64,000 bases of DNA, from positions 3,484,501-3,548,500 of the forward strand of contig NC_079332.1 of assembly GCF_029931775.1 (NCBI RefSeq), given 5' to 3'. Origin of the DNA: Euleptes europaea. Lineage: Eukaryota > Chordata > Lepidosauria > Squamata > Sphaerodactylidae. How positions within the stretch are numbered: position 1 is the stretch's first letter; every line of letters begins with the position of its first letter. Shown here one piece after another: positions 1 through 11,300 of this stretch. Below the pieces are notes generated by a model, which was not told where the DNA came from, ran no database searches, and saw only the letters and a list, made by a program, of their open reading frames with translations. The translations under genes and the position numbers were made by a program.

Positions 1-40
1 GGTCTGGTTCAGTAGAAGGCAGCTTCATGTGTCCATCCCT
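1..40 (+). repeat. SINE family A, 3' end fragment
   Basis: The first bases match the tail of family A (GTCTGGTTCAGTAGAAGGCA and on to CATGTGTCC). The rest of the copy lies outside the window. Confidence 0.6.
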
Positions 41-206
41 GATAAGTGTTCTGCTTTGTAAAACAAAGTGACTCCTTTGGCTCCCAAGGGATGGTCGCTA
101 GCACCCTCCTTTCTGAAGCTCAACCGGACTGTTGGGAATCCAGAAAAACAACCCAGTCCTCTTCCGGAACCTGAACCCGCTGTCTCTTTCTCAGCTTTCC
201 TTCCAG

Positions 207-584
207 ACCAAAGAGGCCAGCACTCAGACTTCCTCGTCCAACCCCGCCTACTCGCCAGCCAACCCGACCTCTCCACGGGGAGGCCAGACAGCGGCTTCCT
301 CGGTCCCCGCCACCCTCGCCGGGAAACTGGACGCAGTGCACGCAGAGATCCAGAAGCTGGCGCAAGCAATGCAGGCGGTGCTGGAGCGGCAGTGCCGGCT
401 GGAGCGCCAGCAGGAGCAGCAGCAGCGGACCCAGCAGGAGGTGCTGACGGCGCTGCAGCAGCTCGGGTCCACAGTCAGCCAAGAGGCGGTGGCCGGAAAC
501 CAGCCCTGCGGGGCGTACGGCGGCCCGGTGGACCCCCCGCCTTCTCTGCCCAACTTCAGCCAGTTCAAGATGGAGCTGATCTGA
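207..584 (+). CDS. Terminal coding exon of an unrecognised gene, coiled-coil C-terminus
   Basis: This looks like the last coding exon of a plus-strand gene whose earlier exons lie left of the window. A strong acceptor (pyrimidine run then TTCCAG) ends at 206, and the frame then runs 125 codons to TGA at 582-584. A second acceptor (TTTCTCAG, ending 194) sits 12 bases upstream in the same frame, so the exon could start at 195. The protein begins TKEASTQTSSSN, has a Ser/Pro/Ala-rich stretch, then a Gln/Leu/Glu-rich coiled coil (about residues 35-85, with runs such as RQQEQQQRTQQEVL), and ends FSQFKMELI. The exon is GC-rich, unlike its flanks. C-terminal coiled coils of this kind occur in Myb/SANT-type nuclear proteins, but that is only a guess; I do not recognise the gene. 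Confidence 0.6.
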   Translation, partial: TKEASTQTSSSNPAYSPANPTSPRGGQTAASSVPATLAGKLDAVHAEIQKLAQAMQAVLERQCRLERQQEQQQRTQQEVLTALQQLGSTVSQEAVAGNQPCGAYGGPVDPPPSLPNFSQFKMELI

Positions 585-1300
585 CCGGAGAGGGAGAAGG
601 CGGGCGGGCAAAACGCATGGGAGCAAAGTCCACTTCCCGGCTGACGCGGCCATCCCCCCAGGTAACCCTGTGTGGCAACCACTCAGCAGGGGGCACGCCA
701 AACTTTCCTCCGTGAGCCCGTTTGGGCGCACAGCCTCGGGCCTCAACCCCCGTTGCACTCGCGTCGCCAAATCTGGGACGCCGGGGAATGAGAACGGGGA
801 GCATCCATTTTCATCCGGCGCCTCGAGATTCTGGAAGGTGCTTGACAATTAATAAGTATTGCGATGGTGTAGACAGGCTCTGCCACTGCTGTGAAGCTGA
901 TGGCTTGGGAGGGTGCCCAGATTTCCCAGACTATGGACCAGGGCGCACACGCTAGTGTGACCGTCGAGGTGGGCTATGAAAAACTAAATAGTTCTGTGCA
1001 TTCGCTGCCTGCAGTGCATCCGTTTCCCCACGCCCCCAGAGGCAGAGGTATTATCCCGAGGGAGGGAATGAGGATCCACAGATGACTAGTACAAGTGTCT
1101 CCCTTGCTGAGAAAAAGCTAACTGATTGGGCAAAGAGGAACGGGGCATGCTGGGAAGCCGTACCAACGGGGCTATCCCTGCCATCGCGAGGACGACGCAC
1201 GTCCCTGGGGTTTGAGAAGCGATTAATATTACTATTTATTTCGGTCTCTTGAACCGAAATGTGAGGTGCGCCTCCAACTGTTAATGGGGTGACCAGTAGA
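585..1300. other. Probable 3' UTR and downstream unique DNA
   Basis: No gene or clear repeat is visible. The first part probably is the 3' untranslated region of the gene ending at 584. No strong AATAAA is close to the stop; AATAAG near 850 is a weak candidate poly(A) signal. Confidence 0.35.
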
Positions 1301-1302
1301 GG

Positions 1303-1376
1303 GCATAAGAATATAAGAAAGGCCCTGCTGGATCAGACCAAGGCCCATCAAGTCCAGCAGTCTGTTCACACAGTAG
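1303..1376 (-). repeat. CR1-like 3' end fragment
   Basis: The stretch from AAGAATATAAGAAAGG to CAGTCTGTTCACACAG matches the start of the CR1-tail unit that forms the arrays near 51-54 kb. Confidence 0.6.
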
Positions 1377-1383
1377 ACAATAC

Positions 1384-1450
1384 TGAGTAGACAATACTGA
1401 CTTAGATGGACCGAGGGTCTGATTCAGTATAAGGCAGCTTCACTTGTTCG
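1384..1450 (+). repeat. SINE family A, 3' fragment
   Basis: Carries only the tail of the family: AGTAGACAATACTGACTTAG, then GGACCGAGGGTCTGATTCAG and the AAGGCAGCTTCAC end. Confidence 0.7.
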
Positions 1451-1780
1451 TGTGAGTACCTGGCAAAGTTCTGTGGCGTTATTCTCATCGTATAGGAAGT
1501 GGGACGACCGCAACTGATGACATAGCACATTCCAGGTAGCCAAAGCACGTTGTATATGAACAGCTGGCCAAGGCAGCCAGCGCTGTTATACCCTGCATTG
1601 AACTAGAATAGATAACAGCCAAGAGGATTTAAATCCTGACGTTAATCCTCAGTGGAGAGGTCATGTATTTGGATATTTAATTAACCAAAATCCAAGCCAA
1701 ATAAACTCTGTTTTTTAAATATATTAAATATACTGAATCAGATTGTTTTTAGTTGCTACAGTGAGGGGAGGGGGTAACAA

Positions 1781-1960
1781 CTGGGGAGGGGCCATGGCTC
1801 AGCGGTAGAGCCTCTGCTTGGCATGCAGAAGAGTCCCAGGTTCAATCCCCGGCATCTCCAGTTAAAGGGACCAGGCAAGGAGGTGATGTGAAAGACCTTT
1901 GCTGAGACCCTGGAGAGCCGCTTCCGGTCTGAGTAGACAACACTGACTTAATATACAGAT
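1781..1960 (+). repeat. SINE family A (tRNA-derived)
   Basis: The tRNA-like head has an A box (GGCTCAGCGGTAGAGC) and a B box (GGTTCAATCCC) and is followed by the family body. The last part is degraded. Confidence 0.8.
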
Positions 1961-2390
1961 GGTCATGATTGGAGTTTATATGCACAGTGTTTCTACTTTC
2001 TACTAATCTTTGTGCTGTCTCAAGGGCCCAGGGAGGGTGTGTGTTTTTTTTAAATACAAGCAGCACTGGGGCCTATTTCTTTGCCATTCTATACTGTGGC
2101 TCAGCACTTACCGTTTTGCTTGGCCCCCTGCGAAACACAAGGAGTGTCGCAAATTACAGCTGTAAATGCGTTCCCTGTTGGAGGCAACGGAAACAAAATC
2201 AAACCATAATGAAGACAACCGGCAATCGTAATAATTATAATACAAGCCAAGTTTTAAAATTTTAAAAAAAATTAAATTGTGTAACATTTTGGTTCATAGT
2301 CCTGGTCCTCAATTCAGACTTACTTGCAGGGAGTTAGTCTCCCTGCGAGACTAACAGTGCAACCCAGAAACTGTGAGCCAAGGGCAAGGC
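1961..2390. other. AT-rich unique DNA
   Basis: No gene, RNA or known repeat is visible. A run near 2255-2280 is A/T only. Confidence 0.4.
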
Positions 2391-2393
2391 TAT

Positions 2394-2596
2394 GGTTGCC
2401 AACCTCCAGGTGGTGGCAGGAGATCTCGCAGTATTACAACTGATTTCCAGGTGACAGAGATCAGTTCCCCTGGAGAAAATGGTCGCATTGGCCATTGGAC
2501 TCTATGGCATCGAACTCCCTCCCCAAACCCCGCCATCCTCAGGCTCCACCCCCAAAATCTCCAGGTAATTCCCGATCCAGAGCTGGGAACCCTAAG
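2394..2596 (+). repeat. MITE-like inverted-repeat element (GGTTGCCAACCTCC family)
   Basis: Starts GGTTGCCAACCTCCAGGTGG and ends AGCTGGGAACCCTAAG, so its ends are imperfect inverted repeats. Related pieces occur near 8500-8620, 20240-20400, 31380-31475 and 56002-56130. It is likely a short non-autonomous DNA transposon of amniotes. Confidence 0.55.
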
Positions 2597-2610
2597 CAAA
2601 ACCTGTGTAG

Positions 2611-2790
2611 AATCATAGAGTTGGAAGGTACCTAGAGGCCATCTAGTCCAACCCCCTGCTCAATGCAGGATCAGCCTAAAGCATCCCTGACAAGTGCTTG
2701 TCCAGCCTCTGCTTAAAAACTGCCAGTGAGGGGGGAGCTCACCACCTCTCTAGGCAGCCGATTCCACCGTCGAACAACTTCACCAGGTAC
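2611..2790 (-). repeat. CR1 LINE 3' end
   Basis: AATCATAGAGTTGGAAGG is the reverse complement of the CR1 3' terminus and is followed by the usual conserved tail. The copy is 5'-truncated. Confidence 0.8.
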
Positions 2791-2861
2791 ATTACCCATG
2801 TAAGTGGTGCGGCACAGATATCTGTGGCGCTTTGGTTTGAAACACACGGTCGATGTGTATA

Positions 2862-3085
2862 GTTCGGGGTCATTTATTCCACCCTTCCTCCAAGGAGCTC
2901 ACAGCAGCGTACATTATTCCCTGTTTCTATCCTCACAACAACCCTGTGAGGTAGGCAGTGCTGAGAAAGAGTGCGGCCAGCCTGAGGCCGCTCAAGAATT
3001 TCATGGCTGTGCGGGACATACAAAAATTGGGCTGCACTGCAGGATTCTCAGTAGGGCGCAGATTTCCACCCGCCACTACCAGTGA
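2862..3085 (-). repeat. SINE family E (degraded)
   Basis: Recognised by the CTCACAACAACCCTGTGAGG block and the preceding TTCCTCCAAGGAGCTCACAG. It is old and strongly mutated. Orientation is uncertain. Confidence 0.5.
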
Positions 3086-3089
3086 TTCA

Positions 3090-3560
3090 ACACACAGTGT
3101 GCCCACCACACTGTTGTAACATGCATCAGTTTGTACAAACTGCTTGCTTAAGACCCAGGCATGCGCACAAACTGTTCAGAAAAGCAAAAGTGTCCAAGAC
3201 TTTCTCGCAGGCTTGCCATGGATATTTGACAGCCCTGGGAGGGAAAGCAGCAACCCCCGTGGAAACGAAAGGAGCCAATTAAACGTATCCCAAAATCCGA
3301 TTTTTATACCAGGGACTTCTTAAAAATGCACAGGGTTACATTCTTGGTGCATCTGGGCAAATGCCAGGCGAGTTCTCTTTCAGGGGCTTAAAAGTCCTTT
3401 CGCTGGCCGAGGTGGGATGCCAGCGGCGTCAAATGCCTGCCATAATCTCGCAGCGATCGTTCATCTCGATGGTGGTGTAGTTCTGAGGCCGCCTGGAAAA
3501 AAGAGGAAAGGCGCTCAAGGTGGCCGCAGGGCTTTCGTTTGGGCCAGGTGGGGAGCGGTG
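3090..3560. other. Unique DNA without visible gene
   Basis: No ORF with exon signals and no repeat family was recognised here. Confidence 0.35.
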
Positions 3561-3563
3561 GTT

Positions 3564-3776
3564 ATGGGGAGGGGCTGTGGCTCGGTGGTAGAGCCTCTGC
3601 TTGGCATGCAGAAGGTCCCAGGTTCAATCCCCGACATCTCCAGTTAAAGGCACTAGGCAAGTAGGTGATGTGAAAGGCCTCTTCCTGAGACTCTGGAGCT
3701 GCCCGTCAGAGTAGACAATACTGACTTTGATGGGCCGAGGGCCTGATTCAGTATAAGGCAGGGGTTCATGTGTTCA
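3564..3776 (+). repeat. SINE family A, near full length
   Basis: Runs from ATGGGGAGGGGCTGTGGCTC through the A and B boxes to the TGTGTTCA end. Confidence 0.85.
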
Positions 3777-3844
3777 AAAGGGAGCCTATGGCAGGCTCTC
3801 TTGATGCCAACACTTTACATTTCTGCCACCGGAAATTCCGTAAG

Positions 3845-4213
3845 AAGAATTTTTTTTACATTATTATTATTACTATTATGATTAGATCACGGTGGGTAGC
3901 CGCGTTAGTCTATCAAAATAGCAGTAGAAAAGAGCAAGAGTCCAGTAGCACCTTAAAGACTAACAACATGTCTGGCAGGGTGTGAGCTTTCGTGAGCCAC
4001 AGCTCGCTTCTTCAGGTAAGTAAGATGGTATCTTCAGGTATCTGAAGAAGTGAGCAGTGGCTCACGAAAGCTCACACCCTGCCAGACATGTTGTTAGTCT
4101 TTAAGGTGCTACTGGACTCTTGCTTTTTTATACTGCTATTTTGATAGACTAACACGGCTACCCACCGTGATATAATCATAATAGTAATAATAATAATAAT
4201 GTAAAAAATAATT
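3845..4213. repeat. Hairpin (inverted-repeat) insertion, arms about 170 bp
   Basis: Left arm about 3845-4015 and right arm about 4042-4213 are reverse complements (roughly 95 percent by eye) around a 26-base loop. The arms contain GTAGCACCTTAAAGACTAAC and AGCTCGCTTCTTCAG-type blocks of a dispersed reptile element. They also include the AT-rich TTATTATTACTATTATG tracts on both outer sides. A second hairpin of the same family lies at 50851-50964. Confidence 0.8.
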
Positions 4214-4915
4214 CTTTTCTGCTACTATTAATTAGCCTCGTTGATAATCTGCCTTCCTGCATTTCTGAAGCCAGAAATGCTATAACTTTTACCAAAAGCA
4301 GGCAAATGCACTTAACTCTTTTTTTCTTCCAGCGTGGTGTAGTGGTTAAGAGCAGCAGGCATGTTCCACCCACAGGCCAAAAATCCCCAAAGCAGGAGGA
4401 CAAAGACTTAAAAAAAAACAAATAATTGCAAAAGGGCGGACAGAGGAGGAACTTGAGTGCCAGAAAATCCCCCCTCCCCCACCCCATGTTTGAAGCAGCT
4501 TACTGGCTATAACAGCAACTTCCCTGCAAAATTAGGAAGGGTAGAATTCAAGAGAGTCCCCTGAAGCCCCATATCAAAACTAAGTGCCGATTCTGCGGAA
4601 AGCACATTGGCCTGTACGCGTTGAAGCTCAGGCATGGCCCCGTGTGAAGGGCAAAACCACACAGCTTGCAAACCAGGGCTAGCTCTGGGCATTCGGGGCT
4701 TCCCTCTCTCAGCAAGAGGATGTGGTCTTCCACATGGACACATGGATGTGACAAACACCACAGATCTCCGTCAGCCTAGAACCGGTCAGTTGCATACGCG
4801 CCTAGCCATAATCAAGCTTGGGACCAGGCAAGAAGGGCAGAGAGGAGATGTTCAACCCTCCTTGACTTTGCTAACCCAACTTCCCTGCTGCAGTTATAAT
4901 TTTTTTTAAGGAAAA

Positions 4916-5194
4916 AGTAAAAAGGTAAAGGTCCCCTGTGCAAGCACCGGGTCATTCCTGACGCATGGGGTGACGTCACATCCTGACGTTTACTAGGCAG
5001 ACTTTGTTTACAGTCATCTTCCCTTTATCCCCAGCAAGCTGGGTGCTCATTTTACCGACCTTGGAAGGATGGGAGGCTGAGGCAACCTTGAGCCTGCTAC
5101 CTGAAACCGACTACTGTCGGGATCGAACTCAGGTTGTGAGCAGAGCTTGGACTGCAGGACTGCAGCTTACCACTCTGCGCCACGGGGCTCCTTA
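4916..5194 (-). repeat. Sauria SINE (family C)
   Basis: On the minus strand the copy starts with a tRNA-like head (GGAGCCCCGTGGCGCAGAG). It ends with the BovB-type tail, seen here as AAAGGTAAAGGTCCCCTGTG with GCAAGCACCGGGTCATTCC. It is nearly full length. Confidence 0.85.
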
Positions 5195-5328
5195 AAAAAA
5201 GGACGTGCCCTTTAAAACCCAAGCAGGGATCAAAGGCTTAAAACCCCTCCCTCACCCTTCTCACACATTCCTGATCTGAATGGCAGCTGCACACATGCAC
5301 TGAGATCCGAAATCTTTGTTTAACGTGT

Positions 5329-5377
5329 TTATTCCTTACTCTCTTCAGCAATTTTGCCATCTCCGCTGGTGTCCTGT
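5329..5377 (-). CDS. LTD-like gene exon 13: tentative cytoplasmic tail
   Basis: With acceptor CCCCTAG the phase fits and the tail reads RQDTSGDGKIAEESKE then TAA. The acceptor has a poor pyrimidine tract, so this is the weakest exon. The stop overlaps an AATAAA at 5333-5328. Confidence 0.35.
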
Positions 5378-8300
5378 CTAGGGGTGTCTTGAGTTTCACC
5401 CTCTCTCAACCCCTCTCCAAAGCGCTAGGATAGGGGAGGGCTGGTAGTGCACTGGGAGGTTAAGAACAGCACCAGGTCCCAGGCTTGATTAAATGGGCCC
5501 CTCCAACACCCCTGGGACTTGGGCAGTTTCCCTGATGTAGAATCATAGAGTTGGAAGGTATCACCAGGGTCATCTAGTCCAACCCCCCTGCAAAATGCAG
5601 GAAATTCACAACTACCTCCCCCCCACAACCCCAGTGACCCCTACTCCATGCCCAGAAGATGGCCAAGATGCCCTCCCTCTCATCATCTGCCCAAGGTCAT
5701 AGAATCAGCATTGCTGACAGATGGCCATCTAGCCTCTTCTTAAAAACCTCCAGGCAAGGAGAGCTCACCACCTCCCGAGGAAGCCTGTTCCACTGAGGAA
5801 TTGCTCTAACTGTTAGAAAATTCTTCCTAATGTCTAGATGGGAACTCTTGATTTCATTTCAACCCGTTGGTTCTGGTCCAACCTTCTGGGGCAACAGAAA
5901 ACAACTGGGCACCTTCCTCTATATGACAGTCCTTCAAGTACTTGGTCATCATGTCCCCTCTCAGTCTTCTCCTCTCCAGGCTAAACATACCCAGCTCCTT
6001 CAACCTTTCCTCATAGGACTTGGTCCCCAGGCCCCTCACCATCCTTGTTGCCCTCCTTGGACACGTTCCAGGTTGAAAAGCCCTGTTGCAAAGTCCTGGA
6101 GCCGGCCACAATACAAAGCAGAATGCAGAACTGGGGAGAAAAGGCGCCAACCCTTACCTTTTGAGTAAATACAGTGCTGCTCCAATTAACAGCAGGGCAA
6201 GCAAAATGGATCCTAGGATAGCGAGAGCAATTTCCCAGGTCTGTAATGAAGCTGCCAAAAAAATGAGGAAGAAATTAGCATTAATAATCTGTCTGACATG
6301 ACTTCTGATATCCTGGGAGAAATTCAGCCTATTGAAAACTTCTGTGGAACTCAGAAGATTCTCGCTTTTTGGGGTGGTGGTGGTGATGTTTTGGTTATAC
6401 AACTGTTGTCTTTGAACACATTAAGGACCAACATGACAATCAACAATCTCCAGCCTCCTGGGGAAATAAGCTGGGCAACACAGAGGCCCTTCCTTGGGAA
6501 AGATCCAGTAGCCATGGCTGGGATGTGTATTTGAGGAGAATGCAGGTCAAACCTCTAGGGGAAAGAAGAGAGCAGAAGTATTTTCACATCATAGAGTTGG
6601 GAGGGGCCATAGAGGCAATCTAGTCCAACCCCCTGCTCAATGCAGCATCAGCTTAAAGCATCCCTGACAAGCGTTCGTCTAGCCGCTGCTTGAAGACTGA
6701 CTGAGAGAGGGAGCTCACCACCTCCTTAGGCAGCTGATTCTCTGTTGAACTACTCTTACTGTAAAAAGATTCCCCCCAATATCCACCTTTCTGCCCATAA
6801 TTTAAGGTCATTATTGCGAGTCCTATCCTCGGCTGCCAACAGGAAAAGCTCCCTGCCCTCCTCTAAGTGGAAGCCTTTCAAATACTTCAGGAGAGCAATC
6901 ATGTCGCCCCTCAACCTCCGCTTCTCCAGACTAAACATTCCCAAGTCCCTCATCTTGTGTCATTTCGCTTTGTTTTTGCTTAACATTGAATTGCAGCACA
7001 AAAGCAAAGCCTTACGTTACCCAGAATTCAAATTTTAAAACTGCCTTGCTTCTGATTGCACACACTGAGAATGATCTGACACACCAATTTCAATTTCCCA
7101 TAAAGCAGCAGCAGTATCATTTGGCTATATGGTGGTTAGAACTGTTCTTCATCATATATAAAGTCAGCTGCTTAAAGTTGAGTCACAACAACTAGATTAT
7201 TTTTTAAATTTTTCTTTTAATATTTAGTGAATTTTAGTTTCTTAAATATTAGTCAAGAATTTTAGCCAGGTTATGTCTTTTTTAAATCTATGTAATCTTT
7301 TATCTCATGTATAGATGATACAAATGTTTTACTGGCATATGCCGTACTGATAAATCTGATTCTGAACTGTTCTTCAGATGAGACGGTCCTTTTGCTAATG
7401 GCTGCTTCGTTCCAAACAACTGCCGGAAAAAAGACCAAGCTCCCTGCAAAACTGGGCAGGATGATACCCGCCTGATCAAGTAGAGGGGTTCACAAAACAC
7501 CATTCCAAATCCCCTCTGCTGGTTGGGGGATTTCCCCATCCGCTCACCTTCAGACTGGACCGCCCTGTCTGACGCTAAGCACGACAGATTGGATCTGAGC
7601 AGCTTTCCAGCCACGACGAAAGGGTGTGGGCTCCTGGAAAAGCCCGCCTGCCATTCAGCGAGCCGCTGCAGCTGCTCACGTGACCTGGCCCACAGCTGGC
7701 CGGAGAGCTTCAGGACGGAGTCGAAACAGGTGAAATTAAGCCCTGTACAAAGATAAGAAGAAGAGGAGTTTGGTTTATTATACCCCAATTTTCTCTACCA
7801 ACAGGAGTCTCAAACCAGCTCACAGTCACCTTCCCTCCCCCACAACAGACACCGTCAGGTAGGTGGGGCTGAGAGAGCTGTGACTAACCCAAAGTCACCC
7901 AGCTGGTTTCATGTGTAGGAGTGGGGAAACCAACCCAATTCACCAGATTAGCCTCCACCGCTCATGTGGAGGAGTGGGGAAATCGAACCCGGTTCTCCAG
8001 GTCAGAGTCCACCGCTCCAAACCACCACTCTTAACAGCTACAGTTTCTTGGGAAGGCGGCTGCCGGGTGTGAATGCGAATCTCATAGGTTGGCTTCACAG
8101 GCGAGTTTTATACAGACCTTGCAAATAACATGGGCAGACGCCACAAGAACAGGCCTCTTCCATGGAGTCTGCCAGGGCCTTCTGGAGACCAGCCAGCATC
8201 AAGGGGTTCCGAGACCACATGGAGCAATCTGGTCAGAGGCGGACAAAGGAGTCAGAGATACACAACCGATTTGGATGGTAGAAGGGCAAAGCCTAAGTCA

Positions 8301-11300
8301 AGACAATTGCAAAGGGGTCACCGTGTTCGTCTGTCACAGCAAAATAAAGCAGAGGTACCTTAAAGACTTGATTTATTCCAATACAAGTGGGCGGTGACTC
8401 ACAATAGCCTGTACTGAAATAAATGCCATGCGTCCATAAGGTGCCAGCGAACGTTTGTTTCCACAAATATGTGAATGAGAGCAAGAGTGCAAGAGGGACT
8501 TCAATGCCATAGAGTCCACCTTCCAGAGCGGCCATTTTTCTCCAGGGGGAACTCATCTCTGTCGCCTGGAGATCAGTTGTAATAGCGGGAGATCTCCTGC
8601 CACCACCTGGAGGCTAGTAATCAAAAAACAGCTTGCAAGTGCTAAGTAGGGAGTGTGGAAATCAAGAAAGTAGCACAAGACAGTTCTTTCTATAATAAGA
8701 AGACCAAACTATAGCAATTAGTGCTATTAAGAATATGTATTGGAAACATACAAAGAACAAAATTCTGGAGCAAAAAAGTATCACATAGGTAATTAAGACC
8801 CCAACTTTCAATAAGGGCTTTACAATACAAATATGAGCCCAAATTCTCAATCCTTATTCATAAAGTGCATCTTGCTTTTGAGACCTACTGATGCACTTTA
8901 TGAAATTTCATGTGGACTCTATAAGGACTGAGTATTGTTCCCGTGGTTCATTCATGCACTTTATGAAATTATTTATGTAGACTGAATAAGGATTGAGAAT
9001 TTGGGCTCATATTTGTATTGTAAAGCCCTTATTGAAAGTTGGGGTCTTAATTACCTATGTGATACTTTTTTGCTCCAGAATTTTGTTCTTTGTATGTTTC
9101 CAATACATATTCTTAATAGCACTAATTGCTATAGTTTGGTCTTCTTATTATAGAAAGAATTGTCTTGTGCTACTTTCTTGATTTCCACACCACCTGGAGG
9201 CTGGCAACCCTAGGCAAAAGTCAAACTCGCACGCTGCCCATGCAGAAAACTAGCACACTGACAAAAGAGCCCGGATAGGATTCTGCTAGCTTTCTGGCGG
9301 TTGAGCACTTAACAAGCACCAAATCGCATTTTTTAAAATAATCAAAATTAGGAAAATAGATATGGCAGGTTTCCTGCGTCGTATCCATTTCTGGGGAAAT
9401 GAGCTGCTGCTCAGGTTCCTTCTAAACCTTCTTTCTGTTCTAATGGTGGGGGGAGGAAGCTTCTCTTACTGGGTGAGTGCAGGCATATTTCAAGAACCAC
9501 AGAGAGAGACTCCTGGGGACAGCTGTTTTCCGAGCCGGGAGTGGCTTCCGAGACAGCAAAGGTTGCACTGCAAGAAGGACAGCGGCTCAAGGACAACAGC
9601 CTGTCGAAGAAATAGCAAGCCTTGTATTAATGACAGCAGCACGCCGTGCTCACTAGCAAACATTTTCAATGCAAAAATAATGAGGGATGTTTGTTACAAA
9701 TACACATGCTTTTCTGTTTGTGATAGCAGCACTACAGCTTTGCTGGTTTCCAAGCAAGCAGAAGAAGAGCTGGTTTTTACATGCTGACTTTCTCTACCAC
9801 TCAAGGGAGAATCAAACCGGCTTACAATCACCTTCCCTTCCCCACAACAGGCAAACTGTGAGGTAGGTGGGGCTGAGAGAGCTGTGACTAGCCCAAAGTC
9901 ACCCAGCTGGCTTCACGAGGAGGAGGAGTGGGGAAACAAATCCAGTTCACCAGATCAGCCTCCGCCGCTCATGAGGAGGAGTGGGGAATCAGACCCGGTT
10001 CTCCAGATCAGAGTCCACCGCTCCAAACCACCACTCTTAACCACTACACCACACTGGATTCCACTGGAGTTCCGCAGCCCCTTTTCACCACCGTTAAACC
10101 CCACTGTGCTCCCGCTCAACAGACCCATGGAAGTCGCACCCCTATTTAGAGGACTCTAGAAGGAAAACCACAGCAACCGGCATTCTCCAGTCGGCACCCC
10201 CTGCCCACAAAGCAACAGAAGGGAGCATGTCATCATGATCCAGCGGCAAGGCATTAGACACAAGAACACATGAAGCTGCCTTCTACTGAATCAGACCCTG
10301 GGTCCATCAAAGTCAGTATTGTCTGCTCAGAGCAGCAGTGGCTCTCCAGGGTCTCAGGCAGAGGTTTTTCACATCACCTACCTGCCTAGTACCCTTGAAC
10401 TGGAGATGCCGGGGACTGAACCTGGGACCTTCTGCATGCCAAGCAGATGCTCTACCACTGAGCCACAGCCCCTCCCCTTTGCTGCGTTCCAAGTCGTAAG
10501 GCCCCCCTCACCGTTCTCCTCTCCTAGGAACCGTGTGGATTGGTCCCAGAAAGCCCAGGTGTCCTTGGCTGGTGCTCGGCTTCAGAGTAAAAGCCACCAC
10601 GTCTTCCAGGCTCTGACCAGTCGGCAGAGTGCCGTCACGGGCTTGCGGCGCGCGGCTGGTCACTGCGACGGCGTAGAACTCCTGCTGCACAGAAAGGTCG
10701 CTCCAAGTAGAGGGCGTAACCAGCTGGTCTGGAAAGACAAGCAGGACAGCATGTTAAGAGCAGCAGACTGTAATCTGGAGAACCATGTTTGATTCCCCGC
10801 TCTTCCACATGAACGGTGGACTCTAGTCTGGTGAACCAGGTTGGCTTCCCCACTCCTCCACATGAAGCCTGCTGGGCGACCTTGGGCCAGTCACAGCTCT
10901 CTCAGCCCCATCTACCTCACAGGGCGGCTGTTGTGGGAAGGGGAAGGGAAGACGATTGTAAGCCGGTTTGACTCTCCTTAAAAGGTAGAGAAAGTTGGCA
11001 TGTAAAAACCAACTCTTCTCCTCCTCCTCGACAAGGCAGGATCAAGCTGCAGAGAGGTGGCTCTGGACACAAATGGGACCAACTGATACTCAACATGGAA
11101 AACCAACACAAAATCTGTCTGCCCAGCTACATACCATGAGCGCTGTCAGGCCTGGATTGTCGTTCTGAATGGACGACAAACAGACCGTCACTTCCAAACG
11201 TGCCCCGCAGCGGGATACTCGCATACGGCTTGCGATCCCGGCTCGAGAAGAACTCCAAAGAGTACGCTTTCAAGCTGGCACCGGGGGTCCCTTGCAGCTC

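Noticed and set aside
1800-1860. Apparent tRNA gene (A and B boxes)
   Set aside because: It is the head of SINE family A, repeated more than ten times in the window; no acceptor stem closes a real tRNA.
8662-9181. Identical 62-residue hydrophobic ORF on both strands
   Set aside because: It is the same palindrome read from each arm; the AT-rich sequence gives a hydrophobic reading by chance.
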